From assembly GCA_027574665.1 (NCBI GenBank), contig CM050651.1, forward strand, positions 9,549,501 through 9,613,500: a DNA stretch of 64,000 bases, read 5' to 3'. The stretch comes from Rhynochetos jubatus (taxonomy: Eukaryota > Chordata > Aves > Eurypygiformes > Rhynochetidae). The notes under the pieces are model-generated. The model was not told where the DNA came from. It was given only the letters and a program-made list of their open reading frames with translations, and ran no database searches. Positions 36,440-49,100 of the stretch are shown piece after piece; position 1 is the stretch's first letter, and the number at the start of each line of letters is the position of its first letter. Both the position numbers and the translations under genes were made by a program.

Positions 36440-36456
36440 GAGAGAGAGAGAGAGAG
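36440..36456 (+). repeat. (GA)n microsatellite
   Basis: Pure GA repeat of about eight units followed by a short TA run. Confidence 0.9.
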
Positions 36457-39400
36457 ATATATTTGTCTCCAAACCACTTAGTTCTCATTTGATTCAGAGA
36501 ACCGTTATTGAGACTAGTATGTCCTAACCTAGCAGCACGGAGAAGAACACCTTCCCTAAGTATGGTGAGTAACTTCTGCATGAGTCTGAAGTTTGTATCA
36601 GTGCGTCTCTGCCTAGCCTCAGATTTAAGTCATGTGCCTCTTTTCCCTTGTCATGTACCAGAGAGACCTCAAATCCAAACCCTGATACTTTTAAAGTGTT
36701 GGTTTTTTCTAAATGAATTTTTAATTTCTTCATAATTTTTATGTAGAATAGCTATAGCAGAGTTCTTTTACTTTCTGTTCTTGCACAAAGCGGATCAACG
36801 AAAGGTATAGGAATAGTGAAGGATTATTGCCATATAAAGCATTAAGGCTATGTCAAATAGTTATTTTGGGGTAAATCTAATGATACAAAAAATTCAGTGC
36901 TCCTGTATTTGGTTCGACCCACGTTCCTTCCTTGGTTAATGTTTCTGCTGGGACCACTGGAACTTTTACTTGTTCTGTAGAGTTTGGGATGTTCCCTGTG
37001 CTACTGACTCTGACTGGAGCAGGCAGAGGACTCCCTTAGCTGGGTCTGTCATTAGGAGAGAGGCCCTTTGTCCAGCTCTGCTACAAATTGCTTTCTATAA
37101 TCCACATAGCATTGGAGGGTGTGCTAGGACTCTGGGCTAGGTGGTATTTTGCTTGCACTGTTGCTGAAAATAGGGATTAATGCTGTGTCTCAGAATAAGT
37201 TTTGATGCATTTCAACCCCGAGTAAGGAATGCTTGGAGCCACAGTATTATACATTTCAGGTGGAATGTTTTAGATTAATTAGTATAAATGAGGTGAGCTG
37301 TGAGGACTAGGGAGGTGAGGTTTGTGTTGGCAGGGAAGAAAACAAATGTGCCAGTGCCTTTTTCCCTGTTTTAATTACTTCTTTGAGACTAAAAAGGTAA
37401 AGCTGTACTACTTCTGTCCATCACAGTGAGACTCAATCCTTCTGTTTTCAGTATCAGTGCTGTTTGCTGCCAGAGGGCTTGCATACCCATTGTGCTGGGA
37501 CAGCTGTAGGAACTCCAGACTGCTTGACATCCCCCCTCTCAAAATGACCCAAAAGTTGTCAGTACACCTGTGAGGATTACAAAATTTTCACAGCAAACCG
37601 TTTAGAAGCCTGGAAAAAGAGAGCTTCTTTAAAGGGTCATTTTCCTTTGACTTGCTGCTGGATCCATAGTACACTGTGATATTCTGCTGGCAGAGTCCTA
37701 ATTCCTAGCAGCAGCGGTAGTGTGTTCCCAGAATAGTGGGCACACTAGAACATACGTAAAGCAACATGCATTTCTGAGTTCCTTAGGAGTGGTGTTCCTG
37801 CCAGCCAAGCAGTGCCAAGGTGAGCTAGCAACTGGCTTGTTATCTTTCTATGGGCATCTCTTTTTTTCTGTCTCAGGATTTTGACACTTTTCTGGTGAGC
37901 ATGAAATTTAAATGAAACAGAGCTGCATTCTGCATCTAGATCAGATCCTTCTTGCCTTCTCATGGTTAATTTCTGTTCTTGTAGTTACACAACTTTTAGG
38001 TCAACTTTAGGTGGGTAGGTTGGTTTGTAGCTTGATTTCTTATCCCACAGCCTCGCTTCCTTCCCAGCCATGTGGCTCTGTACTTGGAGCAGTCTGCTTT
38101 CTGTTACAGTGCTACTTCTTCATACTGCAGAAACTCAATTCCAAAGTCATTGCAGTCGATAGATCCTAAATCTTTCTCCTTGGCTTGGATTGCACAAGAA
38201 AGTTCCATCATTTCTCCTGGCTGTCACAGTGTCACAGTTTCACTGTAGTGAGATCTCCATTAAAAATTGTTCAAAAAACCATCTTGGGCACGATCAATGA
38301 ATATCATAGTTATTAATCTTTCTTTCACCCTGCAGCAATTTTTCCTTTTCACTGCTGTATTTTATCTATTGGAAAGTTTCCTGTCTGTACTTCGGCAGTG
38401 AATAACGATAAAGAACCATTTTTTTTTACTTCATAATTTAAAGCTGACATTTACCGAACACCTAAGTACTTCCTTCCCATCTTGCCTACCTACAAATCAT
38501 TTGTCGTGTTAATTGAAGTTAGACACAGATCATGAGAAAATACCATTGGAAAGGCTCATGCAGTGCTATTCCATGACATATGCCTAGTTTGCAAGAGTTT
38601 TTCTCAAAATATTTATACTTGGCAGTTTTCTGTATATTTTACAGGTCTCTGATTGCTGGACAAGGGAATTTTAAACAAATCAAAGATACTAATTATTAAG
38701 GGGTTTATTTTATCAACAATTTTTTGGAACTAATTTGTATTCTGTTAACAACAATTTGCTTTCACAGACATTGTGTACAGTAAGTACGTTCAAAGTATTA
38801 TTGACTTTTCCCCCAGACCTCTGTACAGTGACTGGCTTCAGTCAAACCTAACATTTTCCATTGAAGAAAAGATCTCTTCCAAGTGTATTGAAAATGAGGA
38901 GTCTACGCGCAGAATCTGAAAATCAGTCACAGGCTGCATTTAAACATCAGAGGGGTCAAATAACTGGAAAGTTAAAATTTGTTTCACAACACAGAAAAAT
39001 GTGGTATTTTCTTTAGGTGACATCTTTGGTTGTCATCATACATCTTCTAGCGACTTCTTAACATGTTGTAAACCTCCCCAAAACAGAAAACATTATATCC
39101 TCCCAACTCCCAAACCCATAACCTTATAATAATTAGAGGTTAGTATTTTCTTTCTTCATTTTTTTTTTTCCCCAATAAAAATTATGGCCTGCGATGATGG
39201 GAGAGAGGGAGGCTGACTACAGGAATCTAGAGAAGTACTAAGGGCATTTTAAAGTACGCTGTGTGTGGCTTTGATGGCTTGGTGATATCTATGAGTTCCT
39301 CTAGTCACTTCTTAGGCGAGACTGTTGCATGTTGGAAGCGTAGGCAGGATATTTTTAGCACTGAACTTAGGTTTTATGGCCTTCCAAATTAGCTTGTATG

Positions 39401-42400
39401 ATTTAAACTCCTCTGTGCAGGTGCCTGTGGGGAGTGTCTGACCTGATAAGCTCAAATGCAGTAGTCTGTATCACCTGAGCCCTGGGTATGACTGTGGTTG
39501 CTTCTTGGTAACGTTTGTGCCCCTGATTTCTACTTGAAGAAGGGTTCTGTACCCATTGGGGATTCATTTTCTCACTTTTAGATGTAGTTCTCAAGATCTT
39601 CAGTACAAAGATGTTTAAAAATTATTAAATGGACTGATTTCCAAAGAGAGAAACATGCCTGAAAATTGGTTTTCTCTGTGTTTAAATTTAAGAAAGAAGC
39701 AATATATTGGTTTTTAACAAGGTCACGTAGTTTAAAACGTGTTTTGTGCCCTCCACTTACACTAGTTTGTGCGTGTCAACAGAAGCATCTTCACACGCCC
39801 AGTGGTGGAGGATCAGCATTCGTAGGACTGAAGAACTAAACACAGGCTCTGTCCGTGGGAAGTGACCCTGTTACATCCAGTACGAGAAAGCAAATGCAGA
39901 GATTACACTGCACATTTTCCTTTCCTGGACTGGAGCCAGAGAACCCGAAGTGCAGAGCATCTCCAGAGTGCCGTCTGCTCTGTGCCTAAAGCAAGACATT
40001 CAGTTCTGGGTAGAAATAGTACATTCAGCCTTTAACTGGCCCATTCCTCAGTCCGGTCCACTTCAAGAGGTTTCTTTGTTGTTTTGGATTTTAATTAACT
40101 TCAGTTGCTGCATCATTTGAGATTATCTTAAGAAATGTAACTAGACTGCTTATCAAGTTGTGGATATCACAGCTTCACGGGGGGACATCTATGAATTAAG
40201 TTCTTTGGGGTGATTGCTGTTCTGAATCTAGTGTTACCCTGCCCAAGGAGAATTGTACTTAATAGCGAGATCAGTTTTAAGTATCTAACATTAAATCTTC
40301 CTGTATCGCATGGGGCAGGTACCAGTTTCATTTTATCTGAACCAAATTGAGCAAGACAGAATGGAGGAACCTAACTACTCTTCATTTTTGGCACAAAATT
40401 AAGCTTCAGATTTTAAATTTTCGTCAGGAACTGTCTAATATTGAAGTTTCAGCACTTTATCAGGAAATAACAGGGGGAGGAGAGAACTGGCAGGTCTCGC
40501 TGTATTTGTCTGTGGCTTTTTCTCGTGCTGCATTTACATGGCTGAAGCTGCATTTTCAGCAAATAGCGTTGGATGCAAAAGCAGAAAGATGTATGATGCA
40601 ATGGCTGGTTCAAGGCTGGCTGTGCTGCACACTACTGCTGTTATGATTACCAAACCTAGGAGTACCTAGGCAGGAGGTGGTCACAGAAATACTGTATGTT
40701 TGACTTCTTCAGAGCAGAAGAATCTTGAAGGCTTTAGTCCTGTTTCAGATCAGTTTCAGTGAGTGTTGTCTAGGATGTCGTTCATCAATGCTTTTTTATT
40801 TCTTTGGTTGTTCTTCCGTTTTGATCACATTTACAGTAATAATCCATCTCTCCCTCCCACTCCTCCTACACAACAGCCACGCAGATAATGTATAACCTCC
40901 TGGCTTGTTTATCAACAGCATTTATGATTATATATGTTCCACTTTGTTTCGCAGCTATTTTGCAATGTGGGTAATACTTAAATGAGGTAAGTTTACTTGG
41001 CCTGGCTGTGACAGGCCCTGGATCTTTCTCAATACAAAATGGTTGTGACTGATAAGGAATAAACCCATTAAAAAGTTAGCCTAAGTATAATTTTCTAGTG
41101 AGTACTTCCATTTATTTGGCATACTATCTATTTTCCGATCCCTCCACTGTGAGAATATATGCATACACGGTGGTGGTCTGTCAAATTGAATCATTGAGCT
41201 GACCTAGGCAGGAAAAACCAACACAAAACAAAAATCTCCTTTTCCTTCTCTGCCTCTTTTAGGCTGGCTCATTTCTGACACTAGTTTTACATTACATTCC
41301 CACAAAATATTGCTTTGATAAGACTGAAGAATAAGTGAATTACAGGTTTGGGGTAAATGAGCAAAGGCTTGGGAAAATAGGATGCTCTTAAGCTAGAACT
41401 AGACTTGGAGAAAGAAAAAGAGAACAGGGCAACAGCAGTGCAGGATTTAACATTTACAACAGAGATGTTTGTGAAATGCATCTTGAATAACATTGTGAAA
41501 TTCCAGTGTGATGAGTGCCTGTCTGGCTGTGTGATAGTTTTTATAATTAAGATTGTATTTGAATTAGTGAGCCTTGTGATGCTTGGACGATGCATTTCTT
41601 GTTTCTCTCCAAATGTGGTTTTTGTATGTGGAAAATGTATTTGTTTTTAATGCAAATTAATACTCCAATTAGAAAGTGCTTTTTTCTTTCCTATTCAGGT
41701 ATATCTCGGAAGTGCTTAGAGCTTGGAGCACTGATAGGTTTTTGGTGGGTGAGCACCAAGGAAACTTTGCACGCTTTTTACCAAACATTTTCAGTTATTG
41801 TGAAAGCCCATAAATCTGTGAGCAAAACTGTTCCTGTTTTACTTCAGGGTGTTCCTGTTCTTAAAGCCTTGACAGAAAACAGAAAATTTATGTAATTCTG
41901 AGCAATCCTTTACGTGACTATTATAACTCTCTATTCTCTACAGAGCCTTAATTCTTTGAAGTAGATTAATTTTATCCATTTTGGCTTCAATTTGTCTGAT
42001 CCAATAAAACCCTACAACATTAAATTGCACATTATAGTTGTAAAAACTTATGGTTGTTTATATAATGAACACTCACACATGGTACAATAGCTCAGTTGCA
42101 TCCCTTTTGTTCAGATTTGTATCTGTAGATTTAGATTCAGCACAAGTTGTGCTGTGAACACCCGTCAGACTCATTGCAGTACATTTTTGTTGTGAAGAAG
42201 TAACAATTATTTTTTTTTTAGATATAATACTAGAAAACCCCTTTTGGAACTGACATGCTTTACCAAAACGACCATAAGAAATGAAAGGCTAAGCTGTTAC
42301 TCTGCATCAACAGTCCTTGTGCGTCAGTAGTTTGGGAAACAGTGAATGCAAATCAAAGCTGGTGGCAATGCTGCGTAGCTGGCACCAGCCTTACCACGCA

Positions 42401-44796
42401 CAGCTGGGTGGACCATGCCAGCTGTCACTGCAGATAACTTTTTTACTACTTTTTTCCATATCTTGGACTGCCTAAAAGAGGGTGGATGTACTCCCAGGCT
42501 ATGACAACGAAATGGCTTCTGGTAGCGGGGCTGGCTTGTACAGACATGCATTAAATCAAGGTGCCCAGCACCGAGGGACACGCTGCCAAATCTGCATATG
42601 ACTAAGAGTCAGGAGATAGGTACCACAGGCCTTGTTGAGCCACAGGGGAGGGGACACCCCCCACCCCAGCAGATGTTACCAGTAGGACTTCTCCAGAACT
42701 GCTTGTTTATGCTGGCTGGGTGTGCAGCTGCGCTGTGCAGTGATTTGGGAATTGTCATGGCTTGGCAGAGCAGGGCCATGGAAACCCAGAGCACCCACGA
42801 TGTGAGCCCAGAGTGCAGCACCCCTTCTCTGCAGGCCCCTGAATGTGTCTCGCCATCCTGACACTGCAGAATCAGGAAGTGACGTGTCTAATGAATAAAT
42901 GCCTTTTTCTGTGTTCTTCACTGCTATTTTTATCTTCAGTTTTTCAGAACGAACTTTGCTTCTCTCACCAATTTTACCAAGATAGGTATCTTCTTTTCAG
43001 TAACATCTGACCTGCACCCCTTCAGCATGGCCTGGTTTTCAGCACATAGGCCGCAATACTGCGCGTAACTTGGCAAATGCATCTGAGGCTGCTGAAATGT
43101 CTAAACCCAGTGGGATGTGCCTAGAGGTGGAGGAGCAGTCTCAGTTTTCTGCGGTTTCTTAATTTAGACAAGTATGGTCAGATTTCATTTAGTCATTTTG
43201 TTCTATTTTTTGTTGTCTCAGTGGCGGTGGGGAGTGTTCATTCTAGGTCAATATTTTTCACATTTTAAATGTTTAAGTTACGCACCTAAAAGCCAAGTTT
43301 AGGCGTTTCAAAATAAGGCTTAATTCTCATTAGTGCCCAGTGTCTGGAGCTCTCATGGAAATCAAAGGAATGCAGTTTTCCATACTTCAACATGTTTTTG
43401 TTATGCTTAGACAGACACTCATAAAACGCCGGCAAGCTGGAATCAAGTTTCACATGAAACTGAATTGACATTTTTTTCTTAATAGGATCCTTGTAATTAG
43501 TGATTACCAGATGCATTTAAAATGTGTGAAATGCCTGCAGGAATGGGAATTAAGAGGGGGAGGGATGCCAAACACCTCAGATCTTCTCCTGGCAACCTTT
43601 CATTTTAAATTTCTGCTCTGTGCATAGATGCAACAGCATGGTTTCTATAAAATGTTCAGCTGTGGTTTCACATTAAGTTGATGTTACCAATAAAGAGTGA
43701 CTTGTAATTGAAAACTTACTTGCTTATAAATAGCAGGTTTTGCTCTCTTGATGGCTCCTCACTTTATTTCAGGGGCCACACTGCTGTCCTTACCATAGGT
43801 GTTATGAAACCTGGCAGTTCTCTAAATCCAGCAACTATCATCATGGTGTTGTGTTTTCAGCTGAAGAGATGAATAACAATTCTGTGCTCCTTTTCTGATA
43901 AACTAGATGTCCAGCATAGCCTGAAGAAACATACCCAGGGTTGTTACCAGCCTGCAACCCAGGAGCAGAACGACTTCGAGATGAGGTGGCGTTAGCTCAC
44001 TCTTTGTGCCATCTGTTCTCCCACTTGTGAGGGAGAGGTTGTGGTACCTCATAAAATTAAAATGCTTCATTTTTTCCTGTTTGGAGTTTTCATCCAAATA
44101 GGAATATCTATATGTAGTCTGCTTACTGTTGCCCTGATGTGGGTCCTTTTCTCTGGGAGGGGTGGGTTTTTTTACCTTCTCTCCTTTCTCTTTGGAAGCG
44201 TAGTGCTGGACAGTAGTTGCCCTGACCAGAGGGAAGCTTGTTAGGATCTTGTGTAGTTCTTGAACAGCACACTCACACACGCTCTTTTTCTTTTCTCTCC
44301 AAGTGATCTATATCAGACTCATTGTTCAAATTCTTAAATTTGGAGCAATATTTCTATGAACGCTTCCATAAAGCCTATGGATTTTCTGGTCAGTGTGAGG
44401 ACATGCTTGAACTCTAGAGTGTTTAAAATAGTTGATTCTTTTAGGATGAATAATAAAAGCTTTTTTTGCAACACTTCCAGTATTCCTGTGACTGCTGGTA
44501 GCTTTGCTCCTTGGGCAGATTCTTGCCACCGCAGCCAGAGGCTGTAATTTCTCCTACTCTTGCAAATTCTCCCTGGCAGAGTGGTAGACTTCAGAGAGGA
44601 TGACGCTAGGAAGGAGGAACTAGATTTCTGCCTTGCTTGTCAGCCATTTATGGTATATGAAGGTGAAAACAGAAATGCAGGCAAGAGGTTATTATCTCTT
44701 CTCACTGTAATCATATGCTTAAATTTTTCTTTCTAGATTGTTAATGTTTTTATTTCTCCTTAAAGTCTGCTTTTTTATTTCCTCTGTTTCTAATAG

Positions 44797-44882
44797 AGTC
44801 ACTGTGAGCAGCTCAAAAGGAAGACTAAAGATGCAGAGGATCGTCTAGAATTGTGTCCCCATCAGTTTGTTGAGATGGAAAG
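44797..44882 (+). CDS. Candidate coding exon, TNIP/ABIN-like coiled coil (possible TNIP3)
   Basis: The segment is 86 bp. A pyrimidine-rich acceptor (cctctgtttctaatag) precedes it and AG|gtatta follows. Only one frame is open, phase 0 in and phase 2 out; it begins SHCEQLKRKTKDAEDRLE and is highly charged. The CEQLKRK core resembles the CEQLRKE segment of TNIP1 as I remember it, and its 3' junction falls at a similar point. It joins in frame to 54175-54307. In mammals TNIP3 lies beyond QRFPR in the same orientation, which fits. ABIN proteins bind A20 and ubiquitin and dampen NF-kB signalling. The homology is short and from memory, so the exon could be a decoy or belong to another gene. Confidence 0.4.
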
Positions 44883-45121
44883 GTATTATCTTAATTTTAC
44901 ATGGAGAAACTTATTTTATTTTTATTTTAGAAAGGAATTTACATTACTCTATTGGAAATATATAGTTGAGTGTTTCCTGCGTATGTCAATCAATTTATCT
45001 TCCAGAAACCCAGGCTAATAAAGGTTTGGGGTTTTTTCTGCTGTAATTTGTCCTGTGGAGATGTGTACAAGTTCCGTTTAAATAAGTGAAACATGGAATT
45101 TTTCTGTATTGAGAAGAGCAA

Positions 45122-45325
45122 AATCATAGAGAGTAGTGTAGGTTGGAAGGGACCTCTGGAGGTCATCTGGACCGACCTCCTCAAAGCAGTGCCAGTTACA
45201 TCAGGTTACTCAGGGCCTGTAAAATATATTCACCTATGGAGATTTAATCACCTCTTTGGGCACCTGCTTCTTCACAAAGTAATATTAGTTCTACTAATAA
45301 TGACAGTAAAAGAGGTTGTACCATA
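45122..45325 (-). repeat. CR1 3'-end fragment, reverse orientation
   Basis: The sequence tcatagagagtagtgtaggttggaagggacctctggaggtcatctgg and the following accgacctcc, caggttactcagggcc and cctctttgggcacctg blocks match the reverse complement of the CR1 3' region in order. It lies about 240 bp downstream of the exon-like segment at 44797. The overlapping short ORFs on both strands are explained by the repeat. Confidence 0.8.
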
Positions 45326-46090
45326 GGATGAAGATAAAGAAGTCACATTATGGCTACAGTCTCTAATGAGGCTGTGATGATGGCAACACCTTTCTAAGAC
45401 TGTCAGTGAGTAATACGGAGCTTCAAGGAAATTAGTGATGCTGAGTACTTCAGTAAATACTGTTGTATTCAGCCAGATAATCTCTGGCCAAAAAAAAAAG
45501 TATTGTGGTAGCTGAGAATGATTAAAAGGCAGCTTTAAAAAGTATGAAGTACTGTGTGTGGATTTGAAAGATAAGATAAAAAGAAAAATTGTTTTAAGGT
45601 AACTGTAGATTGTTTAGGGAAGCTTAAGAAATAATACCCTACCCTTCTTTTTTTCCTGTAAGACACATTTTTCCCCAGGTTAATTTGTTGTGAAATAACT
45701 AAATTTGAAATACCTTGTGGACTGGGATTTCCCATTGATTCAAGACATTGTGAGCTGCTGCCAGTGTAGTTTGACTCCAGCTTGTCTCTGTGAAGGGAGG
45801 GAGGTGCCAGGTTCCCATATGGCTATGGCATCCCTGGTGAAACCATGTGCCAGTTGCTGGCAGTCCGAGCCCTGCCCCTGTGATGCAGATAGTCGTGCAG
45901 TGAGCTTCCTCTGCCTTTCAGCTTGGCTGCCTAACAGCTACCACAGGCAAGAAGTTGGCTTGACTTAACAGAGCTCGTTGTCCTCCATCAGCTACTGTAT
46001 GTTAAACTTCCTGGCTGCGTTTCCAAATGGTGTTCATCTGTTTATTCTGCTTGCGCTGTTAGTAGATCACTGGAAATATTTCAGGTCTGT

Positions 46091-46132
46091 GTGGGAGACA
46101 CTGACCCAAATGTGGGAGACACTGACCCAAAT
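46091..46132 (+). repeat. 21-bp perfect tandem duplication
   Basis: The 21-mer beginning gtgggagacactgacccaaa is present twice without a mismatch (46091-46111 and 46112-46132). Being perfect, it is likely recent and may vary in copy number. Confidence 0.95.
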
Positions 46133-49100
46133 GTATCATGGACTTCCTTTCCCCCAGGGGTGCAGCCCAGCTGTGAGCCCAGGTCAGTAAGGCATTGGTG
46201 ACGCGCCCACGTCCTGGCCAAGGCTGAACTAGGAGGCAAAATGGGTTGTGCGTAGGTCTTGTTCTGTCTGTGGTGATGCCCGATTCGGGAAAAGAAAGGA
46301 TAGTGGTGTAAAGTACCAATGAAAAATGTCAGCTGTGTAACTGCATCAGAAGCACAGCTTTCCACAGAAATGAGTACGTGTAAGATCTGAATAGACTTCG
46401 TGGAAATCAAGGTCTGTCTGTGGAGCAAGCGACCAGTCAAACTCTGTCTGTTGGGCAAGTCCTGAAAGGGCGGTGGGAGGAGAACCATTTCAAAAAGGCA
46501 CCTACTGGGGCTAGAAGAGTGTCCTAAAAGGACTGGAAGCTTTTCTAGCTATTGGTCTTTATAGAAAAAGAGCAAACACTTGAAAACATCTAGATTTGTC
46601 TGCCTTCTTGGTTTTTAACTCTCAGTTTTCAATTCTTTCAACACTTCCCTGCCATCTCCCACCAGCTTTCTGCATGTGTGCATTTCAGTGGGGGAATTCT
46701 CTGCTCAGAAAGCACATGCTACTTTGTGGCTCTGCTTGGCCAAGCTTTCCGTTTGATTGGTTTTCATGGCAAAACTTCAATTCCCTTTCTACTAGTGATC
46801 CACACGCAACTACGCGAGTCTGGGGTGATGAATCTGGGTGACAGTGCTCCCTTTACTGCTTCTCGGGAGAGGCAGTCATCTGTAACTCGCTCATGGCTCA
46901 TTTAAAGCCTGAGAAAGTCAGTGAAAATAATTTAATTGGCTTTCCTGAGGTTTGAACCCAGCCCAAATGCTGTCCATCCGGAAGGAATTCCATTATGGTC
47001 TTGGAAGTATAATTACGCAGAAGTTTCAAGTGAAAGGGGAATGATGTTCTTTTCCTGGCATACAGGCTGTGTAGGGCACAGAAGTGAGGGGGCAGCATTG
47101 AAACCCAGTCCCAAAGGACAGGAACCTCAGGGCATGGAGGGGAGCAGCACCGTGTGACAAGTAATACATCATTTGGTGTGAACCAGCTCGTCATCGTCTC
47201 CTGGCGCATTGTGGGGAATAGTCAGTCAGGGAGACACTAAGTGCCTGCATGTCAGTAGCTTTACTTCTCTCTTCACTGAGACGGGACAGATATAGGTGCA
47301 GCTTCAATTAATCACTGAGCTCTTTTTTTATTTTTTAATTTTTTTGGCTTATTTTCAAAGAAACCAGATGTGTTTCCATTAAGAACGTGCACCTCTTGTG
47401 GTAGTGATTTGTGTAATTCTCAAAATTAAGCAAAACTATTAAAGAATAATTGTTTCTGTTCACATTAACAGCACACAGCTTCTCCAGATGTGGCATTTGA
47501 CAGCCAAACAGCTGCTGGCTATTAAATGTGCCTTAAAAGCTCCATTCCTTTGTCGTAAAGGGAACAGAAGTGTAGGGACGTTTATGGGGTGATAGGCAGA
47601 TGTTTTGGCTACATCAGATTTGAGCAAAAGTCTAAGTGGTTTCTGTGCTACAGTCAAAGTACGTACATGTTTTAACCTCTATCATATACCTTGCCTCATG
47701 GAGCTCTCTTCTTGGGACTGGAGTGAGATTATTCTTAATCTCACACTTACCTCCCAAGCAGCAGTGCCAGCACTTTTTTTGCAACATCTGGAACATCTCA
47801 CTCCAAAGACAATGCAGTTCTTCTGCTAGGTTGATCTCAGCTGCTGCTGGCGGCTGACTTTCCAGTTACACTTTAGAAATACTGAGTGATTTTTTTTTTT
47901 TCTGGTGAAACTTGAGTTAAAAAAATCAGTTGTCAATAATTTGAAATGGTATGTTGCTTTTTTAAAAAGAAAAAAAAAACCTTTCTTTTTAAGGATATTC
48001 TCATAATTGTCCAAGGCAGGTGTTCTTTTTTGTTTGTACCAGTACAGTACACTTCATGCCCAATAAACTGTTTTTTGTAGGGGTACATGTGAGGTAGAAT
48101 GTAGAACTAGTGGAGCTCAATTTCAAGAGATTTGGCTCAAATTCCCAAGCCTAATCTCCAAGTGGAGATCCACTTGCTGGGTGTTGAGTACTGAAATAGC
48201 ACACTGACCCTTAGGGAACTGCACCACACTGTAATTATTCTCTCTCAGCTCAGAATCTACGATACTTGTAAGAGCACAAGGGGTTGCAAAAATTATTTTC
48301 TGTAATAAAAGTCTTTTTGTTTTCTTGGCAAAATTTTGTTCTTCCCATTGCTTGTTGGACCAGAAATTATTTGTCATTTAGTCTTAACTGGATAAGATTT
48401 TATTATAAAAATCCCAATGTATTTACCTGAAAAAAAATCTAAGAAATTCATAAAACTGAATTAAAATAGCACAAAAATTCTGTTAAATCATATACAACAT
48501 AAAAGAATAGGTTAGTTCTACAGAAAAACTGGAATTAAAAAAATATTATATGCCTAATTTTATTCCTATTGTAAGTCTATTTGTAGTACAAGTTAGATAA
48601 AATATTCTGTTAGCCAGGTCTCATTCCTTTCCGTATTCTAAAGACCTTTTTCTGAAATGAAGTGCATTATCATAAACAGGGGCAATATTAGCTGAAATGT
48701 TCATCCTCCATAATTCAAATGCAGAAATTTATTTCTTTCCATGGATAAGTTCCTTAGGCTTAGCCAAGCAAGAATCCTACGTCCCAAATGCCCACACGAG
48801 GGTATGAAGCATGTGTTTAACCCCTAGATCCTGGAATTCATTTCCCGTCAAAATATGACTCCGTGGTGCTGGCGTCTGGCTGTAAATCCTGGCTTAAAAC
48901 CTTCTTCATGATTGTTTAAGGTGTGTGTTTGTGCTTTCACCAATCATAGGAGAATGACCGCCACCCACCAGCCTTGAAATTGTTGTTTCAAACAGTTATA
49001 TGCCTTTGGTATTAATATTTTGCAATAAAGGCCTTGATACATGTGGTAGGTATGTCCATCGTTGCCACATAGCTGCTCTTAGTGAGTCATAATGCCAGTT

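Larger units (their letters stand above)
29951..44796. other. Intergenic or intronic, no recognised gene
   Basis: Mostly AT-rich non-coding sequence with simple repeats. Exon-like open segments at 32191-32298 and 36498-36564 have splice-like borders but no homology and mutually awkward phases. The 101-codon ORF at 41590-41895 has a good acceptor (ctttcctattcag) but no matching donor. If 25912 and 44797 belong to one gene, this stretch is its intron. Confidence 0.5.

Noticed and set aside
36498-36564. Exon-like open segment ending ATG|gtgagt
   Set aside because: The polypyrimidine tract is weak, the translation is arginine-rich (LAARRRTPSL), and nothing supports it beyond chance borders.
40956-40987. 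Short segment between tttcgcag and GAG|gtaagt
   Set aside because: All three frames contain stops. It could only be a non-coding exon and there is no other support.
41700-41895. Open segment after a good acceptor (ctttcctattcag), considered as the TNIP exon before CEQL
   Set aside because: The internal gtgagc and terminal gtgttc donors give wrong phases or poor consensus. The apparent LLQ similarity to TNIP1 is too short.
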